From Pristionchus mayeri (Eukaryota > Nematoda > Chromadorea > Rhabditida > Neodiplogasteridae): a stretch of 64,000 bases of DNA. Below the pieces are notes generated by a model that saw nothing but the letters and a program-made list of their open reading frames with translations, was not told the DNA's origin and made no database searches. Both the position numbers and the translations under genes were made by a program. The stretch is from contig BTRK01000003.1 in the NCBI GenBank assembly GCA_036245805.1, positions 18,888,464 to 18,952,463 of the forward strand, read 5' to 3'. Numbering within the stretch: position 1 is the first letter of the stretch; every line of letters begins with the position of its first letter. This document shows, piece by piece, positions 12,651 to 24,315 of the stretch.

Positions 12651-13201
12651 ATGAACTATTTTTAATGTTTCATTTTGTATTTGAGTGTTTCTTCAAATGT
12701 TAATATTACAAGTTTCTTTATAGAATAGAATAGTAGGTACACAATTGATAAGATTACTGAATGTGAATCACTACGAATTTCCACTTAAAGGAATCTTGTA
12801 GTCCCAAAGTTTAATTTTTAAAACGTTCTGTAATTTTGAATATCGACTGTGATAATCGACTCAAAACAACTTATTAAACACAAAGAAATAATAAAAATAC
12901 TATTTTTGTTAAAATTGACTTTAAAAATGGCGAATTTAAAAACATTCTTCTGCAGCCGATGGGTATAAAATTACGGTAGAAATCTAGTTGTTTGCGACCT
13001 AGCGGCAAGAGTCAGTCACGGCGGCGGCGTCGTATCTTCTGCGGTTTCTTCGACGTTTTCTGTTGTTTTCATTCATTTATTGCGTTTAATGGTCGTAAAA
13101 CATGAAGTAGATTAGTTCCGCTTTCTGTTTATGCACTCAAATGAACCTGTGATGCGTTTTTTTATGTTATTGAACCGCATTCTGGCGGCCGACGCGAGCA
13201 A
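12651..13201. other. AT-rich non-coding stretch, then G+C-rich lead-in to PITP fragments
   Basis: No ORF or repeat is recognised. A GGCGGCGGCGTCGTATC block at 13020-13040 precedes the palindrome and the PITP-like exons and could be old promoter or 5' sequence. Confidence 0.3.
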
Positions 13202-13258
13202 GGCCTAGACAGGCGGCGGATAGGGAGCCATGCTCCCTATCCGCCGCCTGTCTAGGCC
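13202..13258. repeat. Perfect palindrome, 27-bp arms with 3-bp loop
   Basis: Arms at 13202-13228 and 13232-13258 are exact reverse complements separated by CAT. The arm is G+C-rich (it begins GGCCTAGACAGGCGGCGG). It lies immediately upstream of the first PITP exon fragment. Confidence 0.9.
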
Positions 13259-13300
13259 CCCATGATATGCTCCCATCCACTTATAGATCTCTTTTTGCAG

Positions 13301-13594
13301 CTGCTGAAAGCGAGCCGTTCGCGGACCACGCACTCTTCAACAGCTCGTACGACCGCGGCCAGTACACGCACAAGATCTACCACCTCCAGTCGAAGGCCAG
13401 TGCTAATGAGCCATTGATTATTAAAATTTAATCGGTAAATTAATAAGTTTTAATTGTTTTAGGTCCCGCAATATCGCGCCCAAGGGCTCGCTGGCGATCC
13501 ACGAGGAGGCCTGGAACGCCTACCCGTACTGCTGGACGGTGCTGACGAACCCCGACTACATGAAGGACAACTTCTTCGTCAAGGTCGAGACCCG
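13301..13594 (+). pseudogene. Phosphatidylinositol transfer protein exons, fragment 1
   Basis: Two exons match the N-terminal half of class I PITPs, cytosolic proteins that carry phosphatidylinositol and phosphatidylcholine between membranes. Exon 13301-13396 encodes GQYTHKIYHLQSK. Exon 13463-13594 encodes [30 protein letters not shown] and DNFFVKVET, close to the family text in this region. The start of the second exon is out of frame relative to KVP, and the donor after QSK reads GCCAGT, so this copy looks broken. The C-terminal two thirds of a PITP (about 270 aa) is not present. Confidence 0.8.
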
Positions 13595-13986
13595 GTACGT
13601 TCCCCATCTAACATTTATATATAACATCGAGTACCCGGAATACTTCGGTGTTTGATTAGCCAGCCACATAGGGGACCTGAGTCAATCGATAGTTGACGAG
13701 GGAAGAGGTGAAGGGAGGAGGAGAGGGCATTGATCTACCCCTCCCCCGTCCCCACTCTTTCCCCGTTCGTCCCTCTCCCGCCTTTCGCGGGAGCACGTAC
13801 TCATAATGCTTCCCTTCCATCGGCGCGCGTCTCTGAATTACTTTCCGAATCGCATTATATTTCTGTCGCGTTTCCCATAGACGCATTTTTCGTAATTATG
13901 TAATTACGCGCCTCCGTTGCTTGTTTGCGTTTCTCATCCATCCAGGCATGATCTGCTCACATCCACTTATTGATCTCTTTTTGCAG

Positions 13987-14312
13987 CTGCTGAAAAAATG
14001 AGCCGTTCGCGAACCACGCGCTCTTCAACGGCTCGTACGACCACGGCCAGTACACGCACAAGATCTCCAGTCGAAGGCCAGTAATAATTAGTCGTTAAGT
14101 AGTGCTTATTTATCGATAAATCAATATCTTAAATCAATAGAATTGTTCAGGTCCCGCGCGCTGATCCTCAAGGCGCCCAAGGGATCGGTGACGATCCACG
14201 AGGAGGCCTACCCCTACTGCCGGGCGGTGCTGACGAACCCCGACTACATGAAGGACAACTTCTTCGTCAAGGTCGAGACCATCCACCTGCCGACCGAGGA
14301 ACGACCGAGAAT
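13987..14312 (+). pseudogene. PITP exons, fragment 2 (tandem duplicate)
   Basis: This is a second copy of the same two exons (13987-14076 and 14151-14312), preceded by nearly the same intron tail ending TGATCTCTTTTTGCAG. It has lost the codons for IYHL and for WNA, but keeps [26 protein letters not shown] and [13 protein letters not shown]. The two copies point to a roughly 0.68-kb tandem duplication followed by decay. No further PITP exon is found downstream. Confidence 0.8.
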
Positions 14313-15479
14313 GTGAGTGATAATTTGAATAAACTATAATGCGTTACTAGAGTGCTGTTTCGGGTGTAGTTCTTGAACGATCCACACAGTACCCGCCAAC
14401 GTGTGTTGTCACACTACTTGATGAATACTAAAAAATAAAAACAAATAGTATCAAGGCTAGAGTATAGTATAACTGAAGTCACATGAGAGTTTCAAAGACG
14501 CCTTCTGTATCATATTCCCATCTCTAAGTGTCAAAAAAGGTAAAAAAGGCGGTGTAGTGCGGTGAGGCCGACTACTGCTAGGACTGCGTATCCCTGCTGT
14601 CCAAAGTGTACCCCCGACTGCTCTACAAGTACCACCGCAAGGTTCGTGCTTCGGGCGGCTCATTTATGAGGGTTCGATGAAACATGAAAGTGGTTCACGA
14701 GCTATCACTGCGAAGGACACGTGGCATTGTTTTTGAATATTGATTTACAATCACCCTCCTTCACGCCTTTGCCTAGGTCGCCTGTTAATTCACATTCATC
14801 GTCCATTCACGACTGCTCGCTCTAGAAAAAAGATTCACGATTGCTCACCCTCTCACCTTACTGTAATGTCGATTCAGATGGCTGGCGATAAGCAGAAGAA
14901 GGGATCTCATCTGGTCGCCGGAGGCACGATCGTGGGCGTGCTGGTGCTGCTGATGGCGGGCCCGTGCTTCGAATCTCCTACTACTATCCGGTGAGTTTGG
15001 GTTGTGACCATACCTGTCCAGCACTGACGACGTTTTGGTAGTCAAAAAAAATCGACAACTCCCTATACGTTGTAATTTTGCTCAATCTGGTAGTCAAAAA
15101 AAATCGGCGTTCATGGTCGAGAATGTTGTGGTAGATCATGATGTAATCAAGTCCAACTACCGTACCAACTTACACTATGGGACTACAGTAACCCAAATTA
15201 CAGTAACTTGATTACCGTAGCCCGGGTTCCGTGGAGCAACTTGAGTTCCTTGGGTCAAACTTTTTTACAAAAAATCATCAATCACTATTATTGATGTTCT
15301 ACAGTAACCTACCGTAACCCTCACTACCGTATGCCCATTGGCCAATCACGAACTGACTTTTTTTTCTAAAAGACTTTTTTTTCTTTTTTCTTTTTCTTTT
15401 TCTTTTTTTCTTTTCTTTTTTTTTTTTTTTCTAAAATACCATAAAATTCAGTTCGTTCCTCAATATTGAATAACATAGC

Positions 15480-15773
15480 TGGGGGCATAGCTCAGCCGGT
15501 AGTGTGTCTGGCTGAGCGACGCAGGGTCCCGGGTTCGAATCCCGTCCGCAACAAGACCACCCCATCAGGCCGACCAAGCCTGGTCCAATTGGTACTGGTA
15601 CTAAAACCAGGAGTAAAGGGGCGGCGTCGCCGGCTGGCAACTGAGCGACAACCTATGCCGCTATATGCTATGGATGCGTACACACCGATCAAAAGACACC
15701 TGCGCACGTTCCGCGCGTTGAAAAATACGCTGAAGACGGAACTACCTTTACCTTTATCTTTACCTTTTTATTG
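15480..15773 (+). mobile_element. tRNA-derived SINE
   Basis: The head has an A box (TAGCTCAGCCGGTAGTG, 15488-15504) and a B box (GGGTTCGAATCCC, 15531-15543). A tRNA-unrelated body follows, and the tail is made of CTTTAC/CTTTATC repeats at 15749-15770. This is the classic SINE layout. It is preceded by a long pyrimidine tract at 15359-15435. The ORFs 15431-15774 in both strands are artefacts of this element. It lies in intron 1 of the esterase. Confidence 0.75.
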
Positions 15774-15821
15774 AATAACTCTCTGAGGAAATTTTATTTT
15801 TATTTTTTTCGTTATTAAATC

Positions 15822-15893
15822 ATGACCGAGTGGCTAACGAGTTTGGCTTGGAAACCGAAGGTAGTGGGTTCGAGTCCAACCAGTGTGAAACAT
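15822..15893 (+). tRNA. tRNA-like relic (Ser-like)
   Basis: GACCGAGTGGCTAACGAG resembles a tRNA-Ser/Leu D-arm and GGGTTCGAGTCC is a good B box. The arm TTTGG/CCGAA could form an anticodon stem but with an 8-base loop, and there is no long variable arm. It is best read as a degenerate tRNA-derived sequence. Confidence 0.4.
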
Positions 15894-16609
15894 ATTTGCC
15901 GTACCACAGTACGGTGGGTCAACTTTAGTTCGCTAGGTTACACTTTTGACTATCAACGTTTTGGTAGTTAAAACAATCGACGTATATAGGCTCCTGGGTT
16001 TACCGGCGGTGTGGGCAGGTATGGTTGTAACACGGGGAACTCTTCTTCATGCCCATCGACCTACCATACTAAACAGTCTTCTCGATTGCAGTCGCGCCTG
16101 TGTTCGAACGCCTACTGCATGATATACTGGACGCGCTGGACGCCGACCGCGTTGAGTCGACTGATCGGGCCGATGTTCGACTGGGATCCGAATCTGCTCA
16201 TGGAGACGACCCACTGGGACGGCGTCAAGGTACGGTAGTGGAGTACTGTAGCAGATATGGTACTGTAATGCAGGTGCGTGTGTATCACCCTCGCAATAAT
16301 GCGACTACCGAGTCTGACGGCGCCATCATCTTCATCCACGGTGGTGGATTCGTTTTGGGCAATACGGAGATGTGAGTGTTTTGCATTAATTATCGATTAG
16401 TAATATCATTTATCGATTCATTGGCAATTATTGATTATCTCCCTATCTCAGGCATGAGTCTGTGACACGCACGATGGCCAAAATGATGAGCACACGCCTC
16501 TTCGTCTCGATCGACTACAGACTTGCGCCCGAAACGGTACGGATCATCGGTGTGCAGGGATTGCCCCCTCCCCTCGATGTATCCCCTCGATTGCCCCCTC
16601 CCCTCGATG

Positions 16610-17168
16610 ATGGTCATGGTCAAAAATCGATCAGTAGGTCAAGACTAAGTACCATAAACAATCGATTGTACAGCACATGATACCGTAACCCGCGAATATC
16701 GCAAACTAAATTTATTTTTAAAAAGTCCTGGCATCATGCCCAATCGATTGTACAGTACCCAAGTCACTACCGTAACCCAGTTCCATGGGTCAGATCCAGT
16801 TCCTTGGGTCAAACATTTTTTTCTAAAAATTTAAAAACGAGAGTAAAATTATTTTTAATTATCCTACCGTATCTCTCGTTACTGTGAATCATTTTATAAT
16901 CGATTTAGGAGTTTTAGAAAAAAATGTTTGACAATTTTATGAAAATGTTTCACCCAAGTAACTGGATCTGACCCAAGGAACTGGGTTACGATAGTGACTT
17001 GGGTACTGTACAATCGATTGGGCACGGTGACAGGACATTTTTAAAAATAAAGTTAGTTTGCGATATTCGCGGGTTACGGTATCCATATACAATATCAGGG
17101 TGTACTTTACTATCGATTGGTTATGGTACTTAGTCTTGACCTACCGATCGATTTTTTACCATGACCCC
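16610..17168. mobile_element. Foldback/MITE in esterase intron 4
   Basis: Left arm from about 16612 (GGTCATGGTC) and right arm ending at 17168 are reverse complements over about 200 bp. Shared blocks include GGTCAAGACTAAGTACC, GCGAATATCGCAAACTAA and ACCCAAGTCACTACCGTAAC. The CGTAACCC motif also occurs in nearby introns at 15180-15330 and in the foldback at 57354-58516. No ORF is supported. Confidence 0.65.
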
Positions 17169-17254
17169 AATACGTCGATGGGAGGTGCCCGTCCGGATGG
17201 GCACCCCCCCCATCGTATCGTGCACAACTATGGTAAGGGTTAGTTATCGATTTA

Positions 17255-18162
17255 TTAGGTTGTTGCAAAAGTCCTCGACTCGGTTGTTGCAAAATTTTGA
17301 AATTTTGCCTTCCATCTTCTTGTTGGATTGATAGATGAACTTCGGGATATTGATTATTAATGAGGCCTTGCATACTCTTTCATATGCGCACCCTATCAGC
17401 ATTGCCCAATCAGAGAGGCGAGAACAGGATCCAGTTAAAATTACGAAAATTCATCCATCGAAAACGCAACATTTCTCAATATTCTGTTTTCTCTGAAGCA
17501 TGAATGCTCAAACTATGGTGGTTATATGAAGCCCCAACCTTTACCCTATAAATACTTTTTCTCATGGATGCTGGAAGTTACACCCTTTATAGGAATGCAT
17601 TGATCTAGACATGACTACATTGTTGCATTTCGGTGTTGATTTTGCATATTTCTGAAAAATAAGAAATTCAAATTTTCTAAAACGGAGAAGAAGCAAGCTC
17701 CAATATTTTTTATGAGAATATAGCCTCATCTCGGGTGCATACAGCGCACACATGGTCTTCCATTCAGAAAAGAAGGTAGAAGTCACATGCAGCCTGGGTC
17801 TGCTCATATTTTTGCAATCATGTAATTTGGTTCAAACCCACTCACATGACAGGTCTAACCTATTTTTTGAAAGAACATCAACGCTACTTCTCAGCCAACA
17901 ATATGAAGTTGTTTCATGGATTTTCCTTCCAAATATCTAGAGAAATAAATTTAAAGCAAAATTTGCTCAACTGTATGCATTTGGGTAAATCATAATTTCT
18001 TGCGTTGGTGGCAAGATCGGTTTGATTGAAATATGTGTGAACAAAGTTCAAGCATACCCCTAAACAATGTTATGTTTGTTGGCGATTAAGATTTGAGATA
18101 CGCGAGTTATGATTGTTCAAAGTGCGGACACAAAAAACCACAGGACTTTTGCAACAACCTAA
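17255..18162. mobile_element. Non-autonomous mariner-like element
   Basis: The terminal inverted repeat TTAGGTTGTTGCAAAAGTCC starts at 17255 and its complement ends at 18162, with TA on both sides (17253-17254 and 18163-18164). This is the mariner-type terminus. The 908-bp interior has no DD34D transposase ORF. It sits in intron 4 of the esterase, next to the foldback. Confidence 0.8.
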
Positions 18163-19333
18163 TACTACAGTACATAATATTTATCGATGGATTGCAGGTC
18201 TTTCCCGGCGATCTGGAGGACTGCGAGAAGGTGCTCGAGTACGTGATCGACAATGGTCCATCCATGTTTGGCGCCGACCCGAGAAAGGTGAACACTGTAG
18301 CCAGTAGTAACGATTACAAACTGATTTTTCTCCCTTCAGATTATTGTGATGGGAGACTCGGCGGGCGGCAACCTGGTCGCCGCGATGACACAGCGCAGAC
18401 GCGCGCGCAAGGCCGAACCCAAGATTCTCGGACAGGTCCGGTAGTCAGGGTCGGGGAAATGAGTACTGTTGTGATGTATTGATTAATGTTGTTGTATTGA
18501 TTGCTGCAGGTGCTGCTGTATCCGCTGCTGCAGATGTCTGACCTGCAGACGTACTCTTACCGCTACTTCAGACGAGAGATGGACGGACTCGCGGTTGTAG
18601 GTAAGCGAGGGAGCTAAGGAATAGAAGGATGGTCGAATGGCACGAGGTCGCTACCATTCTTGTTTGACCATCCCTAATATGGAAATGGTGAAGTGGCGAC
18701 CATCTCAAGTGAGGGATTGTATAAACAGCGGCATTTATTTCAACGTACGCTGTCTCGAAGGAAGATATCTCCATTCAACTCAACATTGACATATTTGTCG
18801 TGGCCAATGATTTATGGCTATTTATGGCCAATGGTTACGATATGAACAGGTATTGATCATTACAGTATATGGACTACAACGTACTACCGGAGGCCTTCCG
18901 CGACGATATCAATGGTATGGATCTCCCGCAGCCGGTGATCGTCAAGAAGGAGCTGATGGTACGGTAGCCCATACGTGGGCAGTGATTGCTGCCGAGTTTT
19001 GAAACCACGGGATGGTGCCCACTAGTTCAGTGACAAAACCGACTGGGCTTACGGAAACTGGTGCACAAAAAACTGGCGTAGTATTATCCAAAACCGGCAG
19101 GGTTTTGCTGCTAGAATCAATGGTTCCCATGTTCTACGGTAGCCTTGGCTACGACAATCTATTACAAACTGGTTTTGTAGGAGTACGTCACGCCGTTCCT
19201 GACGAATCCGGACTTCGCTCCGATGATGCAGCTCGATCTGCCCGACCTGCTGCGCGATCTTGTCGCCACGTGCGAGTTCGACGTGCTGCGAGATGAGGGA
19301 GCCATCTACGCCCATCGACTGAAGGAGGCAGGG

Positions 19334-19479
19334 GTGAGTGGGAGCTGGGAGACAAGGGTAGTTTCAAAAGTAATTTATTAATCATCATGAAATGGAGGTT
19401 AACATAGGTGAGTAATAATGCAAACAGTCGGAAATATGCATGTGCCCCTAACAATTTCTCAGTCCCTGCATGTTCGTAA
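19334..19479. other. Junction between the truncated esterase and the transposase region
   Basis: The stretch holds the start of the intron after esterase exon 9 and the presumed left boundary of the transposon region. No clear terminal inverted repeat was found by eye. Confidence 0.35.
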
Positions 19480-20076
19480 CTAATCTGACTTCTTCCCTCT
19501 GACTCTCTTCACTGGCTCATTCCCATCCCCCTCGTAACCTTCCTCTTCTCCATCCGCTTCCTCCCCTCTTCCTCTCTTCGTCTTCCTCACTCCCTTCGGC
19601 TTCTCTGGCTGCTTCACCTCCTCTCCTGCTTCGCCCTCTCCCTCTTCCTCAGATGTCTCGCCTTCCTCTGCCACCTTGGCTGCTCTTCCCTTCCCTCTGG
19701 TGCCTCCTCTCGCCTTCCCTTGCTCACTTCGCCCCCTTCCACGACCAGCTGGAGTCTTCGACTCCTCCTCCTCTCCTTCGTTCAACTCGGAACCAGAAGA
19801 CAGTACCTCCTCCCTCGTCTCTCCCCTCTCATGATCCGACTCCGAATCGTGATCATCGCTGAACACGATCGGGTCCATGATGGGGTTCGAGTCCGAGTCG
19901 ACTTCTTCTCCGTATCCTCCTCCCAATTCGACGGACGCGTCACTCTCTGCTCCATCTTCTACCATATCTTCCTCCTGCTGATCGTTCTCCTTCCCATAGA
20001 GGGCTTTGACGTAGGCGATCGAATCCGGGGCGCCGATCTTCTTGAGGTAAGCGTGCAGCTTCCTTTGGCGTGCCAC
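19480..20076 (-). CDS. Acidic C-terminal exon of the transposase-like gene
   Basis: About 198 codons are open on the minus strand. The start is ARQRKLHAYLKKIGAPDSI, followed by a very Glu/Asp/Ser/Gly-rich low-complexity tail with basic patches (GRGRG, KTKRGRG) and the end VRGKKSD. It continues from the exon at 20165-20340 (SAVDHYWRREV). The tail looks like a nuclear, charged region. The function of the tail is unknown. Confidence 0.55.
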   Translation of the reverse strand: MARQRKLHAYLKKIGAPDSIAYVKALYGKENDQQEEDMVEDGAESDASVELGGGYGEEVDSDSNPIMDPIVFSDDHDSESDHERGETREEVLSSGSELNEGEEEESKTPAGRGRGRSEQGKARGGTRGKGRAAKVAEEGETSEEEGEGEAGEEVKQPEKPKGVRKTKRGRGEEADGEEEGYEGDGNEPVKRVRGKKSD

Positions 20077-23000
20077 TTCTTGTACCTCCTTCCAGACCTG
20101 AACACACTAATTTTACTTTGATGCTTTGGGAAGGGAACTGTTGTCCATTGTACTAACTTCTCTCCTCCAGTAGTGATCCACCGCTGACATCTTCCTCTTC
20201 ACACACACAGTCTGTCGTCCTTTCACCCTTGTCACATACGAAGACTTCTCCTCCCTCAAGGCGGTCAGATCCGCCATCGCAATCGTGTTATGATGTAGGA
20301 CGACGAGCTTGATCTTCTCGTGGTAGAGGGCGGGGCAACTTAATAAAACAGGCCGATGGCGATTCAAGTTGTTATGAAGTGTAGGGGGGAGGGGGGGGGG
20401 GGGTCAATAGTCAAATTTTTTGCATACCATGCGATGTCTTTCGGGATGTACAAGTTGACCAGCGAGTTGAAAGACTCGCAGGGAGAGGTATTCTTCTTCG
20501 GGGAAGCTCGAACAAATCCGGCGAGGAAGGTGGGCTTGAGGATGACCTTCTTGAGCTGGCGGAACTCCTCGCTCTTCCGATCAATGTTGTGAGATGGAGC
20601 CTCTGGCAGTTCCTTGTGCACGCATCCACTGATCCCCGACAAGAACGGCACCTGAGTATGATTAACTTCTAGTATCGTGCATGCATGATATAACAAATAA
20701 TATTATTGTTATTTTGTTTTTGCACTAACTTTCTCTAGATGCTTATGCCGTCCACATACATGAGCCAACAGACTCTTCCATCGCTCGAACCCTTTTGACC
20801 TGTTCCTCCGGTACTGGTAGTGCACGTGATAACAGTGATTGACAATGTGCTTCCACCAGTACTTTATCAGAGCACACTTCTTCTTGAATTCACTTGTGTA
20901 TGTTGACTTCGATTGTTTCCATTTACTTTATTACTGTGAACCTAATTGAAGCTAATCGTACTAACTATACTAATAACCTCTCGTAGATCACTGTTGATTC
21001 CTTTGATCAAGTGCCAAAAGTCGAGACAGTGCCGAATTCGGGAGAAGAGGGGCTCGCTTCTCATCATTTTGCCGTCGTTGTCCGAAGTTACACTCCTTAT
21101 CTACCATTAACTATAGCGAGATTTAAATATCGGTGTTTCGTTGTTCCCGAATTGCGATATCTGACCGTGAACATCTTCTTAATTAATGTCGTGAGTCCTC
21201 TCTTTATGCCTTCTTTCTCCATCCGGGTACTCACGCCGTCTGGAAACGTTTCCACTAGTAATAGAAAACCCGATACTAACTAATTACAACTAACGCTACC
21301 TATCCCTCGCATGTTCTTGTGCATGTTCACTGCCTCTAAAACTAAGTTCGTCCCAAGATCGTGTTGGTGTTGTTGGTTGAAGTGAAGCCTCGAGTACCAT
21401 ATCTCCCGTCGACCGCCACGTCGATCCCGTGTTTCTGAAATGTTCAAACTTCCTTCCGATATCTATATTATTCCACGGCTATGCATTAGAAGATTAGGAC
21501 CGATGAAATCAAAAATTGTTCTAGTAGCTTTTATTGGTGCTTTGATAATTCGACTAATATTGAGAAGGAAGTTTGTGAAACATCATTGTGACTTCTGTAT
21601 ACACAGTTGCGGGATTTTAACGTTCGATATTTTGATCTTCTCTGTTTTCACATCACACTATTTCAGCTGCGATGAGAGGCCTACGTCCCCCGCATGGATT
21701 GAAGCAGGCCCAGGAGCAGTCAGAGGTTATGAGGGGATGGGAGGGGTCATAAGAAACTACCGTATCCCCTCATGGACATACTTCAGGGGAGGCCGGGGTA
21801 TGCGGTAGAGGTCGGATGCACGGAAAGGTTTTCAGGTGAGTCAAAGATGTAAATAAGTATGAAATATCTAACCCCGCTGGCTCCTCTAACCGTCGCCTCT
21901 GCCTGCTTCTTGTGCGTCTCATACACTACATCCACAGCTGGGATGATCACATCAGCAACATGGTTCCTCATTGTGCTGTAGGAGGGGAGGGCCAGTCCGA
22001 GTTCTTTTCCCATCGCTAGGACTTTCTGAATTAAATTTCCGAGAACAATATGTTTCGTTCTAATCTAGGCTGATCTGGTCTTCTATAGATATCGAACTAA
22101 CAGGCACGGGCGTTCCAGTAATGTGAACAGATGTAGTGAATTTGAGGTTTCCCTCATAGTATCCCTCTATCTTCTCTTGAGAGCTCCACCTCACAATCCG
22201 ATCGCAAACAAGGCAAACCCATTGCAGTTTGAGGGCCGAGCCTACGGTCCACGAGTGGAAGGTCCCGGCTTCGATCTGGGCTGTGCCGCAGTCGCGGCAA
22301 CGGGAGAAGAGCGACATAGGGATTCCTTGGAGACGAGGAAGAATTTGTGATCATCAATTGTTGTCGGGGAATCCGTTAGCACGCCGTTGTCTGTTTCTTG
22401 CGAACACGTGTCTTGGGATGGGGCGAACTGAATTTAGTTTTCTATTGTGATAAAAAACCTAGATGTCTTTCATTTTTACATCACTCATTTATATCATGAC
22501 TGTTGTTACTGCTGTCGATTTAAAGTTACCGGAAGAGGACAAAATTGACCCCCTATTTTTTGTCCTCCATCGAATAGCCGATGGCTGAATTAGATGAGAA
22601 TGAGCATACAAAAAATGCTAAAAATCAATAATAGCCTCAAGGGAAAACCGAAAGTGATCAGCGTAATCCCGCGCTCTCTCACTTTGCATACTCTCTCGTA
22701 CACGCGACGAGATCAGGGTTTCGTCCTTGTCCGGTAACTTTAAGGATCATTTCAAACATCTTCATTTCCGTTATGTGTATGACAGTGTTTGCAATGAATA
22801 AAATACTTTTCAACATTTATAATTGTGGAGTATGCCAATTCGGCTGATTAATTTTCTTACCAGGTAATCTGTTCCCTGTGACGACGGTGCATCCAACTGA
22901 AAGTCGTAGATATCGTCCCCGACGCTGCCTACTGAATCTTCGCACGGTTGTTCCTCCTCCACCCTCACATTCTATAATGGTTGTTGTGTATCGTGTGCTT

Positions 23001-23527
23001 ATTTTGCCTCCTCAGGACATGTTCTTTGGCCGAATTGCCTCCCCAGGGCTCGTTTTGTGTGCGAATTTCCAGGTACTAGATATGCGATTGCCCGTCGTAT
23101 AAAACTTAGAATGCCCGGTACCTGTGGTCTGTCTTCCCTTTGGAGTCTCGGTGTATCCGTTTTTTCTCGCCGCTAAAACAGTAAAGACGTACAATGCAAC
23201 TATTCCAGTACATTCCATGCATGTGACAAGGCAATATAATACAAATCGGTAAACCAAAATTGATCAGTAGATACTCACATCAATCGGAAGCGCAGCTTCT
23301 TTGTTATCGAAGTGACGGTAGCATATCCATACTTTCTTCTTCGCCTTGAACTTTTCCTGCACTCGCTTCTCCAGGTCGTCCAGCTCCTCGTCGATCAAGT
23401 TCAGTCGGATGAACCATTCCCTCCTTTTGTTATCCTTCTTCGGCACACTCCGCACATCAGTCGCAGTTTGAAGGCAAACAACGCATAGAAAATTGGACAT
23501 CGAACCAGAAGGAAATTTACGTAACAT
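19480..23527 (-). mobile_element. THAP-domain DDE transposase region (Kolobok-like)
   Basis: A multi-exon transposase reads right to left. The N-terminal exon (23264-23527) has a THAP zinc-finger signature: CVVC near the start, about 50 residues, then CYRHF. Next come a Cys-rich exon (22060-22317; CRDCG and CLVC) with GNLKFTTSVHITG, then 21783-22013 (PSYSTMRNHVADVIIPAVD), a segment near 21350-21434 with VAVDGRYGTRGFTSTNNTNT, one near 20990-21100 with TSDNDGK and CLDFWHLIKGINSDL, 20740-20830 (VCGRHKHLEK), 20411-20696 (HKELPEAPSHN, CESFNSLVNLYIPKD), 20165-20340 and a highly acidic tail at 19480-20076. The Asp in VAVDG and in TSDND are candidate catalytic acids. The overall pattern matches a widespread animal transposase family with THAP domains, placed by me with Kolobok-like elements. 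Exon borders are approximate and intactness is unproven. Confidence 0.65.
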
Positions 23528-23926
23528 TCATCGTTAATCATTTAAGTACAGTTAGACAGGTTAACTACCATGATACACGTGAATATACGGTTTAGCATTA
23601 CAAGGCAGAAACATTTGATGAAAATACAACGAAAATTAACCGAAAATACAATGAAACCAATGAAAAAGCGTCGATGAGATGGGGTACGGCGATCACGCCG
23701 TAACGTCGATTCGTTTCAAATACCGTAATCACAATACGTCGACTTACACCGGAATTAATTATTTCCATTTTCCGGCTTTGCCTGTTTTTAAGCTTAATAA
23801 AATTTATTTAATTTTTTTGAGTTAATGCATTGAAATGAGGGACGAAAACTGCGCAATTTGAAGTGCACTTGATTTTTGACTGGTAAATCCCTTTAAATAG
23901 GAATCCAGCAAATTTTCGTACCTAAC

Positions 23927-24292
23927 AAGGGAACCGCAAAAGTACGCGGAAGTCAAACATAAATCTGAGTTGCCAAGTCGAAACTGACCACCGAGGGAGG
24001 TCCATTCCATATCTAACATCATTGGATAGTTGTTTCCTAAGACCCGAATTTTAATTATTGAAATTTGGGAAAATTTTTGGTGGTTCCAGCTTAGACTCGT
24101 ATTCGATTCTTGGAGACTCTCAACCATCACCCCGAATGGCTCAGTCGGTAGTGTGCATTTGCTTTTGCAAAAGGTCGGTGGTTCAACCCCTGGCGCAGGA
24201 GACACCTTTTGTCTATTTTTTCCACCTCCCATTGACTTTTCCCATGACTGTATTTCCTCGATTTACACGTTTTGACACTAATTTGACAATTG
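23927..24292 (+). mobile_element. ~365-bp repeat carrying a tRNA-Lys-like sequence, copy 1
   Basis: The repeat runs from CAAGGGAACCGCAAAAGTAC to ACACTAATTTGACA and is present again in inverted orientation at 24682-25044. It contains a tRNA-like core at 24130-24201: CCCCGAATGGCTCAGTCGG as in tRNA-Lys 5' ends, and a GGTTCAACCCC B box. The anticodon region is disordered, so it is not a working tRNA. It could be a SINE or a MITE. Confidence 0.65.
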
Positions 24293-24315
24293 CAATGCTT
24301 CATCTGGCGTCTCAT

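Larger units (their letters stand above)
14866..19333 (+). pseudogene. Arylacetamide-deacetylase/HSL-type esterase, missing its last exon
   Basis: This is a serine esterase of the alpha/beta-hydrolase fold, close to type II ER-membrane AADAC enzymes. Exons: 14866-14990 (membrane anchor GGTIVGVLVLLMAG), 16092-16229, 16274-16371, 16452-16536, 18198-18287, 18340-18435, 18510-18596, 18866-18958 and 19181-19333. Seen motifs are the oxyanion-hole IHGGGF, SIDYRLAPE, the nucleophile motif GDSAGG, and the acid motif FDVLRDEG. All exons after the first join in phase. The exon that should carry the catalytic His (an HxxxxxFHG type motif) is absent; after 19333 the sequence runs into the minus-strand transposase region. 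The first exon also seems to need a one-base shift to give a YYYP-type continuation. Intron 4 holds a foldback and a non-autonomous mariner. It could still be active only if the last exon lies far downstream, which was not found. Likely a pseudogene. Confidence 0.8.

Noticed and set aside
15431..15774. Overlapping frames on both strands
   Set aside because: They lie within the tRNA-derived SINE and have no protein features.
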